Assembly (NCBI RefSeq): GCF_028736925.1
Contig: NZ_JAQZAT010000010.1
Span: 124,001-188,000, forward strand
Direction of reading: 5' to 3'
Origin: Flavivirga sp. 57AJ16
GTDB taxonomy: Bacteria > Bacteroidota > Bacteroidia > Flavobacteriales > Flavobacteriaceae
Length of the DNA: 64,000 nucleotides
Under the pieces are notes generated by a model. The model ran no database searches and was not told the DNA's origin. It was given only the letters and a program-made list of their open reading frames with translations. Position numbers and translations under genes: made by a program. Below are positions 55,301-64,000 of this stretch, piece after piece. The stretch's first letter is position 1, and the number at the start of each line of letters is the position of its first letter.

Positions 55301-58300
55301 ATGAATATTAAAATTAATGCTTCATCAGAATTGATGGAGAATAATAAGCAGGCAGACATTATGTCTCCTCAAAAAGCTTTTCAAGCACTTCAAACCAAAG
55401 AGGGGCACTCATTATTTTTCTCTATAGGAACAGATAATGTTCTTTACTTAACAAGAGAAGTACCTGGTTCTGAAAGTGGATGGGTAAAAACAGATTTATC
55501 TTCTTGCTTAAGTGAATTTAATGGCGGTATAAAAATAGCAGTAAAAACATTTAAAGTTGGTCAAAATATAGCTACTAATAATATAGATATTATTATAGCA
55601 ATTAAAGGCGAAAATCAAGATTATATTTATACCGCTTTAAATCTTGTTAACGAAGATGTTACTTGGGCTTCAGATCTTATTTGGTCTATACAAGCATATG
55701 ATGATAAGTCTCATCCCCATCCAAAAGTTGAAGTAAGTGATATATACATTGCAGAAAGCACCAATACAGAGTATATTGTCGTAGACATTCTTAAGGATTC
55801 CCGTAATTCCAATACATTTGTAAATAGATACTACCTTGACCCAAGTAAGAAAAATACTGGCCAGGTATGGAATGAACATGATTTATCTGCCGATTTAAAT
55901 GCCTATAAAATTTCTAGTTGCCTTGGAAAAAAATCAGATCAATTGGTTGAAGGTATCTATACCATGGGACAAATTAATACGCTCACAGAATTAATTTATA
56001 CACCTTTATACAATGTATTTAACCCTGCGATACCTGCAAATCCAATTAGGTTAGCCTTACCTACTGGAGCAAGTGCCATGGCTTCGGTAAAAAATAACCC
56101 TGATGGAACTGCTTTATTTGTTTCTGGAGACAAAGCATTACACTATTTTCCTTATAACAAGCAAGAAGATGGAGATGTTGGTCAAGTTATCTTAGAAAAT
56201 GATCTTTTCTTAAACGTTACAGAATTGCATGCAAATGCAAATAATTTGGACATTGTTGTTTGGGGACTTAACAAACAAGGACAAGTTTTTTATACAAAGT
56301 GTCCTATAGGATGGGAAACAGAACCAACAGCTTGGTCTACTCCAATTCCTATCTTAACAGAAGTAACACAAATTGCAAGCTACTTGAATACTGAAAACTC
56401 TAGTAATGTAATTTTTGCACATACAGATGGCACTAACTTAGTAAAACTCATTCAAAACCCTACAACTACCATGTGGGAGCAGAGACATATTACGTTGCCA
56501 ACAACAAATGTTAATGATGTATTGTCTTTTAATACCTACACGACTCATATACAGGTATCAAGAGAAGATAATTTAGTAGCAAGTAATCAACGTGTTGATA
56601 TTACAGCAACTAGTCCTGTATCGGTATACATTAATAATAAATTTACTATTCTCTCACCAGCTGTTCCTCACCAAGTTATTACAGACGAAACAGGAACTAT
56701 AACGATACTCCAAGAAACTCAAGAAATTGGAGGCGTATGCTATAACCTTCAACTAGCAGGTGCTCCAGATACCGTTAGTGTGAATCCAATGGTAAAAATG
56801 ATGAACATTATGGAAAGCATCAAATCTGGAGAAGATCTTGGTAATGTAACTGTTACCAATGCAGATGGCTCTACTCAGAAACTAGTTTCTAGTAATATTT
56901 CTGCTGAAGACAAAGCATCTACGGCTCAAGCAATTCAACAATTTGTAGCGGCTTCAAAAAATGTTCCTCAAGACGGAAACGTTCACGGAAGAGCCAAAAC
57001 AAGACATGCTGTTCTTATGTCTTATAATGCTAGTAATTTTGTAGCTACAGACAATACAATCTGGGGCATGTCTTTTAATATCAATGGTTCTTCATATCAT
57101 TCTGGTGAAGACGCATTATCGCATTTTGGCATCCAAAAAAACAACCAAACAGATAAGTTTGCACTTCGCTCTGCAACTGTTCAAACAGATGATATTGGAC
57201 ATGCTATTGTTGCAGAAGCTGGAGATATCTTTAAATGGATTAAACATACTTTAAACGATGTAAAAAACTTCTTTGTACAAGTGATTGATGGAGTGGCTAA
57301 CTTCTTTATTACTATTGGAGAAGAATTATACACTTTTGTCTTAGACTGCTACCATACTATAGTAAGTGCTGTAGAATTTGTTTTCAACAAGATTAAGGTA
57401 TTTGTTGAAGATTTAATTAAGTGGATTGGGTTCTTATTTAAGTGGGGAGACATTATAAGAACACATAATGTTTTAAAAAATGTGTTTAAAAGAGGTATCG
57501 AGAATTCTGTAAATCAAGTAGATGATCTTAAAGAGCATGTGAACCTTATATTTGATAATCTTCAAAGCCGTATAGATAGCTTGGCTGGACTTGAAACAAT
57601 AACAGGTAGTCTTTCTGAAAAATCCGCAGCTGTAGGAAGCTGCCCTGGAAAAGACGACCCCCAATCTAACTACGGAACGTATCATCTAAATAATGGTGCA
57701 GCAAAATCTACAACCAATACAAGTATAATCAATGGCGTAACAAATCAATTAGAAGACCTTTTAAATACCTTGGCTTCTGCAATTGAAACAGAAGGAGACA
57801 TTTTTGAAAATGCTTTCAATACTTTTAAGACGCAAGTCATTAATCAGGTAGATACCTTACCAATTGGTGAAATTATAAAAAGAAGTATCGCTATTATAGG
57901 AAATATTTTAATTGAGAGCGTAGAAAGCCTAGTAGATACTGCCTTAGATATTATTAAGATTTTAATGCAAGGTGTATTAGACATTTTAGATGCTAAGATT
58001 GAAATACCTGTATTATCTTGGTTGTATAAGAAAATTACAGGAAACGATCTGTCTTTATTAGATGTTGTATGTTTAGCACTTGCCATTCCTGCAACACTAT
58101 TGTATAAAGTTTTTAAAGATGAAGCACCATTTCCAGATAACGCAACTACAAGTGCGTTAATTTCTGCATCTTCTTGGAGTCAATTACAAGATGTACTAAA
58201 CCCTTCAGTAAGTAATGCCACACAGGCAAGAAAACTTGCAGAAACAAATATTACTAAAACGCAATCTACCGATGATGATCTAACTCCGCTTCAAGAAGGC

Positions 58301-58876
58301 TTTATATTAGCCCTGAGGCTTACTGCCTTTTGTAGTAGTTTTGTTTTTATTGGTTTAAACATAGCAAAAAAAACAGCACCAGATTCTAAATCGGTTTCTA
58401 TATTACACGGTATTTGCTTCTATACAACAACAGCACCAAATTTTGCCGCAGGTTTAATTAAAAGCACAAAGCAACGCTGGGATAAAGTAATGAACGAAGT
58501 AATCTATGGTATAACTGTTATAGAAAAGCTTGTAGATGTATTTACATACAGACAAAATACCGACCCTAAAATGAAAGTTTGGGCAAATGCTACCAAATTT
58601 ATTGACTGTACTTTAGGGGTCGCTGGTCTAATAACATCATTTGCTCCTTTAGGCTATAGTACTACATCACAAAGTGTAACAGGTGCCATTACGACTGCTT
58701 TTTGGAATTTAAATAGAATTGCGTCACCATTTGCAAAGAATCCCGAAATATTTACAATAAAAATGGGATTAATTGGGTACTACGGTATGGGTCAGTCTAT
58801 TCAATGTCTTTTAATGGCAGGTGGCAAACAGGCTGATAATAATAGTGCAAAAAGTGAAGCTAATTTAGTTTTATAA
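55301..58876 (+). CDS. very large protein with beta-propeller-like N-half and membrane-active C-half
   Basis: An 1191-residue protein with no signal peptide. Residues about 20-420 contain repeated blade-like strands (SLFFSIGTDNVLYLTREVP, LDIVVWGLNKQGQVFYTK). Residues about 640-730 are amphipathic and aromatic (FKWIKHTLNDVKNFFVQVI, WIGFLFKWGD). Further hydrophobic helices lie near 860-880, 917-938, 1000-1024, 1100-1120 and 1156-1176. This pattern would suit a protein that binds a ligand and inserts in membranes, but no toxin family is recognised. It forms a two-gene unit with 53443-55269. Confidence 0.6.
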   Translation: MNIKINASSELMENNKQADIMSPQKAFQALQTKEGHSLFFSIGTDNVLYLTREVPGSESGWVKTDLSSCLSEFNGGIKIAVKTFKVGQNIATNNIDIIIAIKGENQDYIYTALNLVNEDVTWASDLIWSIQAYDDKSHPHPKVEVSDIYIAESTNTEYIVVDILKDSRNSNTFVNRYYLDPSKKNTGQVWNEHDLSADLNAYKISSCLGKKSDQLVEGIYTMGQINTLTELIYTPLYNVFNPAIPANPIRLALPTGASAMASVKNNPDGTALFVSGDKALHYFPYNKQEDGDVGQVILENDLFLNVTELHANANNLDIVVWGLNKQGQVFYTKCPIGWETEPTAWSTPIPILTEVTQIASYLNTENSSNVIFAHTDGTNLVKLIQNPTTTMWEQRHITLPTTNVNDVLSFNTYTTHIQVSREDNLVASNQRVDITATSPVSVYINNKFTILSPAVPHQVITDETGTITILQETQEIGGVCYNLQLAGAPDTVSVNPMVKMMNIMESIKSGEDLGNVTVTNADGSTQKLVSSNISAEDKASTAQAIQQFVAASKNVPQDGNVHGRAKTRHAVLMSYNASNFVATDNTIWGMSFNINGSSYHSGEDALSHFGIQKNNQTDKFALRSATVQTDDIGHAIVAEAGDIFKWIKHTLNDVKNFFVQVIDGVANFFITIGEELYTFVLDCYHTIVSAVEFVFNKIKVFVEDLIKWIGFLFKWGDIIRTHNVLKNVFKRGIENSVNQVDDLKEHVNLIFDNLQSRIDSLAGLETITGSLSEKSAAVGSCPGKDDPQSNYGTYHLNNGAAKSTTNTSIINGVTNQLEDLLNTLASAIETEGDIFENAFNTFKTQVINQVDTLPIGEIIKRSIAIIGNILIESVESLVDTALDIIKILMQGVLDILDAKIEIPVLSWLYKKITGNDLSLLDVVCLALAIPATLLYKVFKDEAPFPDNATTSALISASSWSQLQDVLNPSVSNATQARKLAETNITKTQSTDDDLTPLQEGFILALRLTAFCSSFVFIGLNIAKKTAPDSKSVSILHGICFYTTTAPNFAAGLIKSTKQRWDKVMNEVIYGITVIEKLVDVFTYRQNTDPKMKVWANATKFIDCTLGVAGLITSFAPLGYSTTSQSVTGAITTAFWNLNRIASPFAKNPEIFTIKMGLIGYYGMGQSIQCLLMAGGKQADNNSAKSEANLVL

Positions 58877-59030
58877 TCATTAGTGTCCGACTAAAGCCGT
58901 AAGGCCGCTTCGCTATTAGAACCAAGAACAAAGACTTGATTGTAATTAACAGGCAAACTGGGGCACCTCTATTGTTTTACTTCCTGAAACCTAAATATTT
59001 CTTGATAGTTTTACTGGTATTAAAAGCAAG
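58877..59030 (+). pseudogene. insertion-sequence remnant
   Basis: AGTGTCCGACTAAA near 58884 resembles the terminal sequence of Bacteroidota IS elements. The stretch reading VINRQTGAPLLFYFL (58941-58985) looks like a piece of a DDE transposase. No complete frame remains. It lies directly after the 1191-residue gene. Confidence 0.35.
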
Positions 59031-59032
59031 GA

Positions 59033-59188
59033 GAGGGTGTCTAAAAAGTCTTTATAATTTGATTTGTCAGGTTGAGTACTTCGGCTTCGCTCAGTACAGG
59101 CTCTGTCGAAACCGATATTGATTATCAGTAAGTTAAAAATATTTCGACAAGCTCAATATGACATCGAACTTACTTTTTAGACACCCTC
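59033..59188. mobile_element. MITE-like element I (156 bp)
   Basis: Inverted ends GAGGGTGTCTAAAAAGT and its complement. The interior holds a GAGTACTTCGGCTTCGCTC palindrome-like segment. It separates the convergent 1191-aa gene and the LytTR regulator gene. Confidence 0.7.
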
Positions 59189-59217
59189 TTTCTTTTAAAA
59201 CTTAACTTTATCCCACA

Positions 59218-59943
59218 TTATTTAAAAAGATTCATAGTCTTTAAAATTTGACTTTTAAAACGATGGCTTAGGGTTATTTTTTCACCATTTTCCATAATAA
59301 CCAAATTGTCCTGTAAATAAATATGCTCGATCATATCTATATTTACTACATAGCTGCGGTGTACTTGTATAAATAATGGTTTTAAGGTTTGATCCAATAA
59401 TTTTTGTAATGAAACCTTGATCAAATATTTTTGGTCTGCGGTAACCAAATTACAATAATTAGCATCGGTTTCTACGTATATTACTTCCTTTATATTTACT
59501 TTAGAAATGATTTTATCGGACTTCACAAAAATATAATCCTGAAGTATTACGCCATTAGTAGTTGCAAATGCTGCAGGTTGCCGGGTAAATTCCTCAAAAG
59601 CTAATTCTATGGCATATTGTAGCTCTAAGGGGTTAAAAGGTTTTATTAAATAAGAACTAGGTTCAGTATATTTAGCACATTCAAAAACGGTTCTATCCAT
59701 ACTACTGGTTAAAAATATGATAGGTTTTTTGGGGATTAACGCATTAATGCTATTGGCTAAATTGATTCCTTTGGGCATTCCATCAATAAAAATATCTAAA
59801 ATAGCAATATCAAAAGAAACATTATTTATCATTTCTAGACTATCCTCAATAGTATTAGCTACAATGAGATCGTAATTTCCACAAATTGTTGTTTTTAAAC
59901 GATCTATATCTTCTTGATTGTCTTCAAACAGAAATATATTCAT
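59218..59943 (-). CDS. LytTR-family response regulator
   Basis: A 241-residue protein with a receiver domain (phospho-acceptor Asp50 in AILDIFIDG, switch Lys in SYLIKPF) and a LytTR DNA-binding domain (about 145-240, LFIQVHRSYVVNIDMIEHIYL). It overlaps the 3' end of the TPR kinase gene by 20 bp and is last in a three-gene operon. It faces the two-gene P47-like unit across MITE I and could control it, which is untested. Confidence 0.92.
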   Translation of the reverse strand: MNIFLFEDNQEDIDRLKTTICGNYDLIVANTIEDSLEMINNVSFDIAILDIFIDGMPKGINLANSINALIPKKPIIFLTSSMDRTVFECAKYTEPSSYLIKPFNPLELQYAIELAFEEFTRQPAAFATTNGVILQDYIFVKSDKIISKVNIKEVIYVETDANYCNLVTADQKYLIKVSLQKLLDQTLKPLFIQVHRSYVVNIDMIEHIYLQDNLVIMENGEKITLSHRFKSQILKTMNLFK

Positions 59944-61651
59944 CTTGATGGCTTTTTCTTAAAGAAAGTGAGATCTGGATATAAGAGGACGTTTCAAAAA
60001 CTTCAAAAACACCTCCATTTTTTATAGCAAATTCTTTACATAACTGATGTCCTAACCCTGTAGAGTTAAAAGGCCCCGAGACATTTGAACTTGTTTTTTT
60101 ATCCAGAACTGGATTCTCTATTATTAAAAGGATACTTTCGTTATCTTCTTTGGCAGTAATTGTAATGGCTCTTTCTTCTGGGGTATACTTAACGGCATTA
60201 TCAAAAATATTTCTAAATATAATTTTTAATGTATTATTGTCCCCTGTTACAGTGCAAAATTCTGGTATTTGAATATTAAGATTGAGTTTCTTTAAGGCTA
60301 TAACTGGTTTAAAATAATACAGTACCTGATCTATCATAGTTTCCAGATGTATCACGGTAAGTTTAAACAAAAGTTTATTCCTATTATTTAATGCCCATTG
60401 CAAAGTATTTTCAATCAATAAACTAGTATTAGAAGCAATACTGTAACATGCCTGTATCTCTTTATCAAGGTATCGTTGCTCTTTACTGTCTTTTGTACTT
60501 AAAGCTAGTAATTTATTGCTTAAAAAATATACAGGGGTTTTTAGATCATGAGAAAGAATAGTTAACAATTTATCTTTGGTTGTATTGAGCGCATCTACCT
60601 TCTTTTTTTGAAATGTAATCTTACGGTTCTTTTTTCTGAGTTTTATGCCAAGAAAGAGCACCAAAACAATACCTGCCAAGCTAAAAAATGTAATAACAAA
60701 AGCTCCATGACGTTTTAAGCGTTCTTTTGCCAATTTTTCTTCATTCAGTCGTACAGTCAATTCTTTATCTTTTTCTGCTAACTGCCAGATTTTATCCCTG
60801 TTCCAAATAGAATCTTTTACTTTTTCAGCTTCTTTTCTGTATTCCAGTGCCTTTTTAAACCGTTTTCTATTCTCTTCTACTATAGCCATATTTAAATAAG
60901 CATTTCGTAGCGTTTTAAGATCTTTTGCTTTTTTTGCATACTCCAAACCTTTTTTAAAATACGGAATAGCAATGCTATCTAGATACTGTACATAATATAG
61001 ATTGCCAATATCCATAGCAGATTTTGCCATGTTTAGGGTGTCTCCGCGTTTCTGGTTTATTGCCAAACTTTCCTGTAAACTCTCTGAGGCTTTAGCGTAA
61101 GATTTTAAGTGTAAATAACATATCCCCAAATTATGTAGGTTCACATTCCAATTTATATCATTTTTATTATGGACGGATCTCCATTGTTCTAAAACAGTGA
61201 CTGCTTTATGAAACTCCTTGAGTTCATAATATAATTGTCCCTGGGTCGCATAAGACTCCTTTACATATAGAATCTCATTGGCATGACCTATTTCAATAGC
61301 TTTAGAAATGGCCTTTATGGCTAACGGATATAGTTTTTTTTCTTTAAGAATACGCCCTTTTATAGTATATAACCAAAACTTCGCTTCTGGTTTTTTTATA
61401 ATATTCCGTCTCAGTAATTCATTACATAATGCAAAAGCCCTGTCTATATTATTTGAAGAGAATGCAATATGTAACCCATGATATGTATCTTTATCATTAT
61501 AAAAGGTCGTAGATGCTGAGCAATGATAACATTGCTTTTTTAGTTCTTGATCTATCCGGACAATTGCTTGTTTTTCGATTCCAAAAAGGATAAAACTATA
61601 CATGCCCCCTAAAAGAAAGAGGTATTGTTTTTTTAATGATAGTCTGTGCAT
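59924..61651 (-). CDS. TPR-containing sensor histidine kinase
   Basis: A 575-residue kinase. The hydrophobic N-terminus (FLLGGMYSFILFG) is a signal or anchor. TPR repeats span about 70-290 (NLHNLGICYLHLKSYAKASE), then a membrane helix near 317-337. A HisKA domain has SHDLKTP (His about 368), and a HATPase domain has NIFDNAVKY and GLGHQLCKEF. It pairs with the LytTR regulator (20 bp overlap). TPR kinases with LytTR partners are common in Flavobacteriia. Confidence 0.92.
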   Translation of the reverse strand: MHRLSLKKQYLFLLGGMYSFILFGIEKQAIVRIDQELKKQCYHCSASTTFYNDKDTYHGLHIAFSSNNIDRAFALCNELLRRNIIKKPEAKFWLYTIKGRILKEKKLYPLAIKAISKAIEIGHANEILYVKESYATQGQLYYELKEFHKAVTVLEQWRSVHNKNDINWNVNLHNLGICYLHLKSYAKASESLQESLAINQKRGDTLNMAKSAMDIGNLYYVQYLDSIAIPYFKKGLEYAKKAKDLKTLRNAYLNMAIVEENRKRFKKALEYRKEAEKVKDSIWNRDKIWQLAEKDKELTVRLNEEKLAKERLKRHGAFVITFFSLAGIVLVLFLGIKLRKKNRKITFQKKKVDALNTTKDKLLTILSHDLKTPVYFLSNKLLALSTKDSKEQRYLDKEIQACYSIASNTSLLIENTLQWALNNRNKLLFKLTVIHLETMIDQVLYYFKPVIALKKLNLNIQIPEFCTVTGDNNTLKIIFRNIFDNAVKYTPEERAITITAKEDNESILLIIENPVLDKKTSSNVSGPFNSTGLGHQLCKEFAIKNGGVFEVFETSSYIQISLSLRKSHQDEYISV

Positions 61652-61667
61652 CTTAAGAAAAACTAAA

Positions 61668-62123
61668 CTACCTTAGTCCTTCCCATTCAGGGTCGGCAGA
61701 GGTCGTTACTGTTCCTCTTGTAGTTTCAACTTTATCATCATCTAGTTTATCATATTCATAGAATGCCCTGATTCCATTTTCACATGCTTCGCTGCTTTTA
61801 TACTCAATCTGGATTAACCAGATATCTTGTTTTCCTGTCAAAGGTATTTCAGTACTTGCCCACTTTACGGCAATGTTCCTAGCATAAACATCGGTATCTC
61901 CAATTTGTTTCACATCTCTAACAAATACATCAAAATCATTAACTTTATCAGGTATCATTGCTATTATTTCTGCACGAAAAGTTTTTTCATTGTTATTAAC
62001 ATCATTCGAACATTTTATAGTAAGCGAAGCAAAAGGATCATCATCATAGTATTCATATATGAAATCTGATTTTAATAGGTACTTCCCACAAGATATTACC
62101 TTGTGTATCGGGGCTTTTTTCAT
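61668..62123 (-). CDS. hypothetical protein, first gene of the kinase operon
   Basis: A 151-residue protein without signal peptide or membrane helix. It is strand-rich and acidic (YEYYDDDPFASLTIKCSND, KQDIWLIQIEYKSSE) and ends ADPEWEGLR. I do not recognise it. It starts the operon 16 bp ahead of the TPR kinase and might be a regulator, ligand-binding protein or small effector. Confidence 0.6.
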   Translation of the reverse strand: MKKAPIHKVISCGKYLLKSDFIYEYYDDDPFASLTIKCSNDVNNNEKTFRAEIIAMIPDKVNDFDVFVRDVKQIGDTDVYARNIAVKWASTEIPLTGKQDIWLIQIEYKSSEACENGIRAFYEYDKLDDDKVETTRGTVTTSADPEWEGLR

Positions 62124-62305
62124 AATAAACTTTATATTAGAGTAGTTAAATTCCTCGTAAATATAAAAATTATAATCTTAATCGACATGAGGGCTAACTC
62201 TTTTATTTATGTCGATAATTGGTTAAATACATCTATCATAAAATTATGAAACAGCATCGTTTTTTCTAATTTAAAAATATCTGATGAAGAGAAAATTTAG
62301 ATATA

Positions 62306-62527
62306 ATTAACGTGAGTTCGATGTAATCATAATATTATTAATCTGACTATCAATAATTTAGTCTTGGTTGTCAGGTTGAGCGCAATCCAAAACCCATTTA
62401 AATAGCTAGTTTTAATGACCTTTCGGACTGCGCTCAAGGCGACAAATCGCTTTATTAGTGAATTTATTGTTAAAAACTCCCTTGCCTGCCTGTCGGCAGA
62501 CAGGTTTTAAATCGAACTCACGTTAAT
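62306..62527. mobile_element. palindromic-ended element H2 (222 bp)
   Basis: Ends ATTAACGTGAGTTCGAT and its exact complement. The interior has a GCCTGCCTGTCGGCAGACAGG palindrome near 62484. It is related to H1 (33062-33705). The remaining gap 62124-62300 shows nothing recognisable. Confidence 0.75.
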
Positions 62528-62727
62528 TAATTCTTTATTCGACTTATAATAATTGACTGCGTAGCATAAACTTCGTCAAAACCTCCATATTTAATGAGGT
62601 GTTTTTAGTTCTCAGCAAACTATTCTCGCTTCTCTCTCTACAAAATATATTTTGTAGTTCAGTAATGCTCGAACGGACAAAAACTAGTCTTTTAGATAGT
62701 AGTGGTCAGAATTTCTTCCAACCACGA

Positions 62728-62752
62728 CTACCTATTTGGGTAGCTTTTTTTT
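62728..62752 (+). terminator. intrinsic terminator
   Basis: CTACC-TATTT-GGGTAG stem followed by eight T. No gene precedes it on this strand; a weaker hairpin with T-run lies at 62580-62606. The interval may encode a small RNA or be the end of a lost gene. Confidence 0.65.
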
Positions 62753-62954
62753 GAATACAACTTAAAAAATGAGAGCATCTTTACTTTTTCTATTTCCTAA
62801 AACTTATCTCGGGAAGCTACGGTGTACTCACATCATTTAAGGAACTATATTTTGTCCGCAGTTCACTTAAAGGGATCAGCCAATAGCTTTCACGACAGAT
62901 AAGTGTTATTATACAGTAAGTCATTATAATTGAACCGACTCCCCACTTCAACAG

Positions 62955-64000
62955 AACTACCGTGTGTACACAAATATTGAATTATATTTATGATAAAAAA
63001 ACAGACAAGATAATGCAAACAGAACCGATCAAGGATTCGATAGACTTTACCGGCCATTTACCCGACCAGCGGTTGGTAAAAAGGGGGCTACATTATTAAA
63101 CTCGATAATAAGAGGGAAGAGTAGTACCATCCGGCATATATCCAGAGATTATGCAGAACAGCGAGCCAATTATAGATTCTTAAACAATCCCAAAGTGGAA
63201 GAACAAGCACTTATATCAGAATGCACCTCCCGATTAAAAGCTCACTGTAAGGGGCGTCATCTTTTAGTAATTCAGGACGGAACAGAGTTTGATTTCACAA
63301 AACATTCAGGCAGGTTACAACCCGGCACAGGCCTTGGCCCAGTAAGAATCAGTAACCATACGGGCTTTTTTCTACACCCTAGTTTAGTGTTGGACGCACA
63401 TACCCTTACACCCCTTGGTTTTTCCCATATAGAGCTATGGCATCGCGACAAAGACAATGGCACCAGGCATAGCAGGCAATACCATAAACTTCCCATAGAA
63501 GAGAAAGAGTCCTATAAATGGATAAGCAGTAGCGAAGCCTCAAAGCAAAACCTTGCAGAATCAGATGCCATTACCATTATCCAAGACAGAGAAGGAGACA
63601 TATATGAGCAGTTTGCCTTGATACCAGATGATAAGACCCATCTTTTAGTGCGTGCGAGCACAAATCGAAAACTGGCTTCTGGCACAGATAAATTATTTGA
63701 TCACTTAAAGAAGTTACAGCCACAGGCAACCTACACCATTGCCATTGATGAAGACGTGCGCAACAACAGAAAGGCCAGACAATCAGACATGGAAATCAGG
63801 TATGAGCAAGTAGAAATCAAACGGCCCGGGAAGTGCCGTAGCCATCTTCCAAAAACACTGAGCCTCTACATCATAGAAGCTAAAGAATCAGAGAAAACAG
63901 TGCCAAAAGGAGAAGCCCCTGTCTGTTGGAGGCTATGGACAACCCATACCATAGAAACGGTAGACCAGGCAAAGGCAATCATAGATTGGTACGGTTGCCG
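62955..64000 (+). mobile_element. IS4-family insertion sequence, left part
   Basis: The left end AACTACCGTGTGTACACAAA (62955) is the same as the terminal repeat of the A-family MITEs. A transposase frame begins 58 bp inside and runs off the window. The right end and target duplication are not visible. Confidence 0.8.
63013..64000 (+). pseudogene. IS4-family transposase with apparent -1 frameshift, truncated by window
   Basis: The ATG at 63013 reads MQTEPIKDSIDFTGHLPDQR to a stop after 28 codons. Shifting by -1 in the run AAAAAGGGGG (63078-63087) opens GATLLNSIIRGKSSTIRH and the whole rest. Later blocks include LVIQDGTEFDF (first Asp), ITIIQDREGDIYEQF (second Asp) and IIDWYGC just before the edge, the start of the Y-(2)-R-(3)-E-(6)-K region. 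This is the Tn5-like side of the IS4 family. The shift could be programmed or a mutation. Confidence 0.8.

Noticed and set aside
62560-62720. Possible tRNA gene before the terminator
   Set aside because: No TTCRA T-arm with matching acceptor stem could be found in either strand.

Overview
The window looks like part of the chromosome of a marine-type Flavobacteriaceae bacterium (Bacteroidota). This rests on low GC, a GldA gliding ATPase, promoters of the TTTG-N18/19-TAnnTTTG type, a split methionine synthase, a DUF2061-headed cys operon, a mevalonate pathway and a GH130/GH92 mannoside locus. The genus cannot be fixed from sequence alone. Layout: (1) 1-9.9 kb: end of an aminotransferase/pheA operon (minus) preceded by what reads as an aromatic leader-peptide attenuator, then gldA, pta-ackA, a DUF2807 lipoprotein and a PagL-like outer-membrane protein. 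(2) 8.9-15.1 kb: methionine operon (minus) under a SAM-I riboswitch: metH N-part, a small monooxygenase, a four-helix-bundle gene, metH C-part, a small ORF, metF. (3) 15.3-25.2 kb: cysteine/siroheme/sulfate-assimilation operon (minus), cysM-cysE-FNR-siroheme genes-sulfite reductase-cysN-cysD-cysH-DUF2061, with a promoter overlapped by a palindrome and an Rrf2 regulator just upstream. (4) 26.6-32.7 kb: LytS/LytTR pair divergent from a GH130-GH92 mannoside locus. (5) 32.7-41 kb: sparse region with many short palindromic-ended elements, a membrane protein, a GAF protein and an HD-PycTM (Pycsar effector-like) protein. (6) 41-52 kb: msrB, msrA, a lipoprotein, a flavoprotein, DUF1697, mvaD-(four-helix bundle)-mevalonate kinase-UbiA, a pseudouridine synthase, a small exported protein, a HAD phosphatase. 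(7) 52-64 kb: more nested elements, an unrecognised two-gene unit encoding 608 and 1191 aa proteins (possible P47/TULIP-like plus membrane-active partner), a convergent three-gene regulatory operon, and the start of an IS4-family insertion sequence. The most unusual content is of three kinds. First, a probable phenylalanine/aromatic attenuator lies in front of pheA. Second, there is a dense archive of MITE-like elements (families A-K here) with terminal inverted repeats, 8-bp or TA target duplications and clear nesting. Family A shares its ends with the IS at the right edge, and one family-D copy supplies the stop codon of the Pycsar-like effector. Third, two four-helix-bundle genes sit inside biosynthetic operons, each bracketed by degenerate 7-bp repeats, and look like a small mobile unit. 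The 53.4-58.9 kb gene pair is the best candidate for an undescribed system. All functional calls are from reading the sequence; no searches were run.
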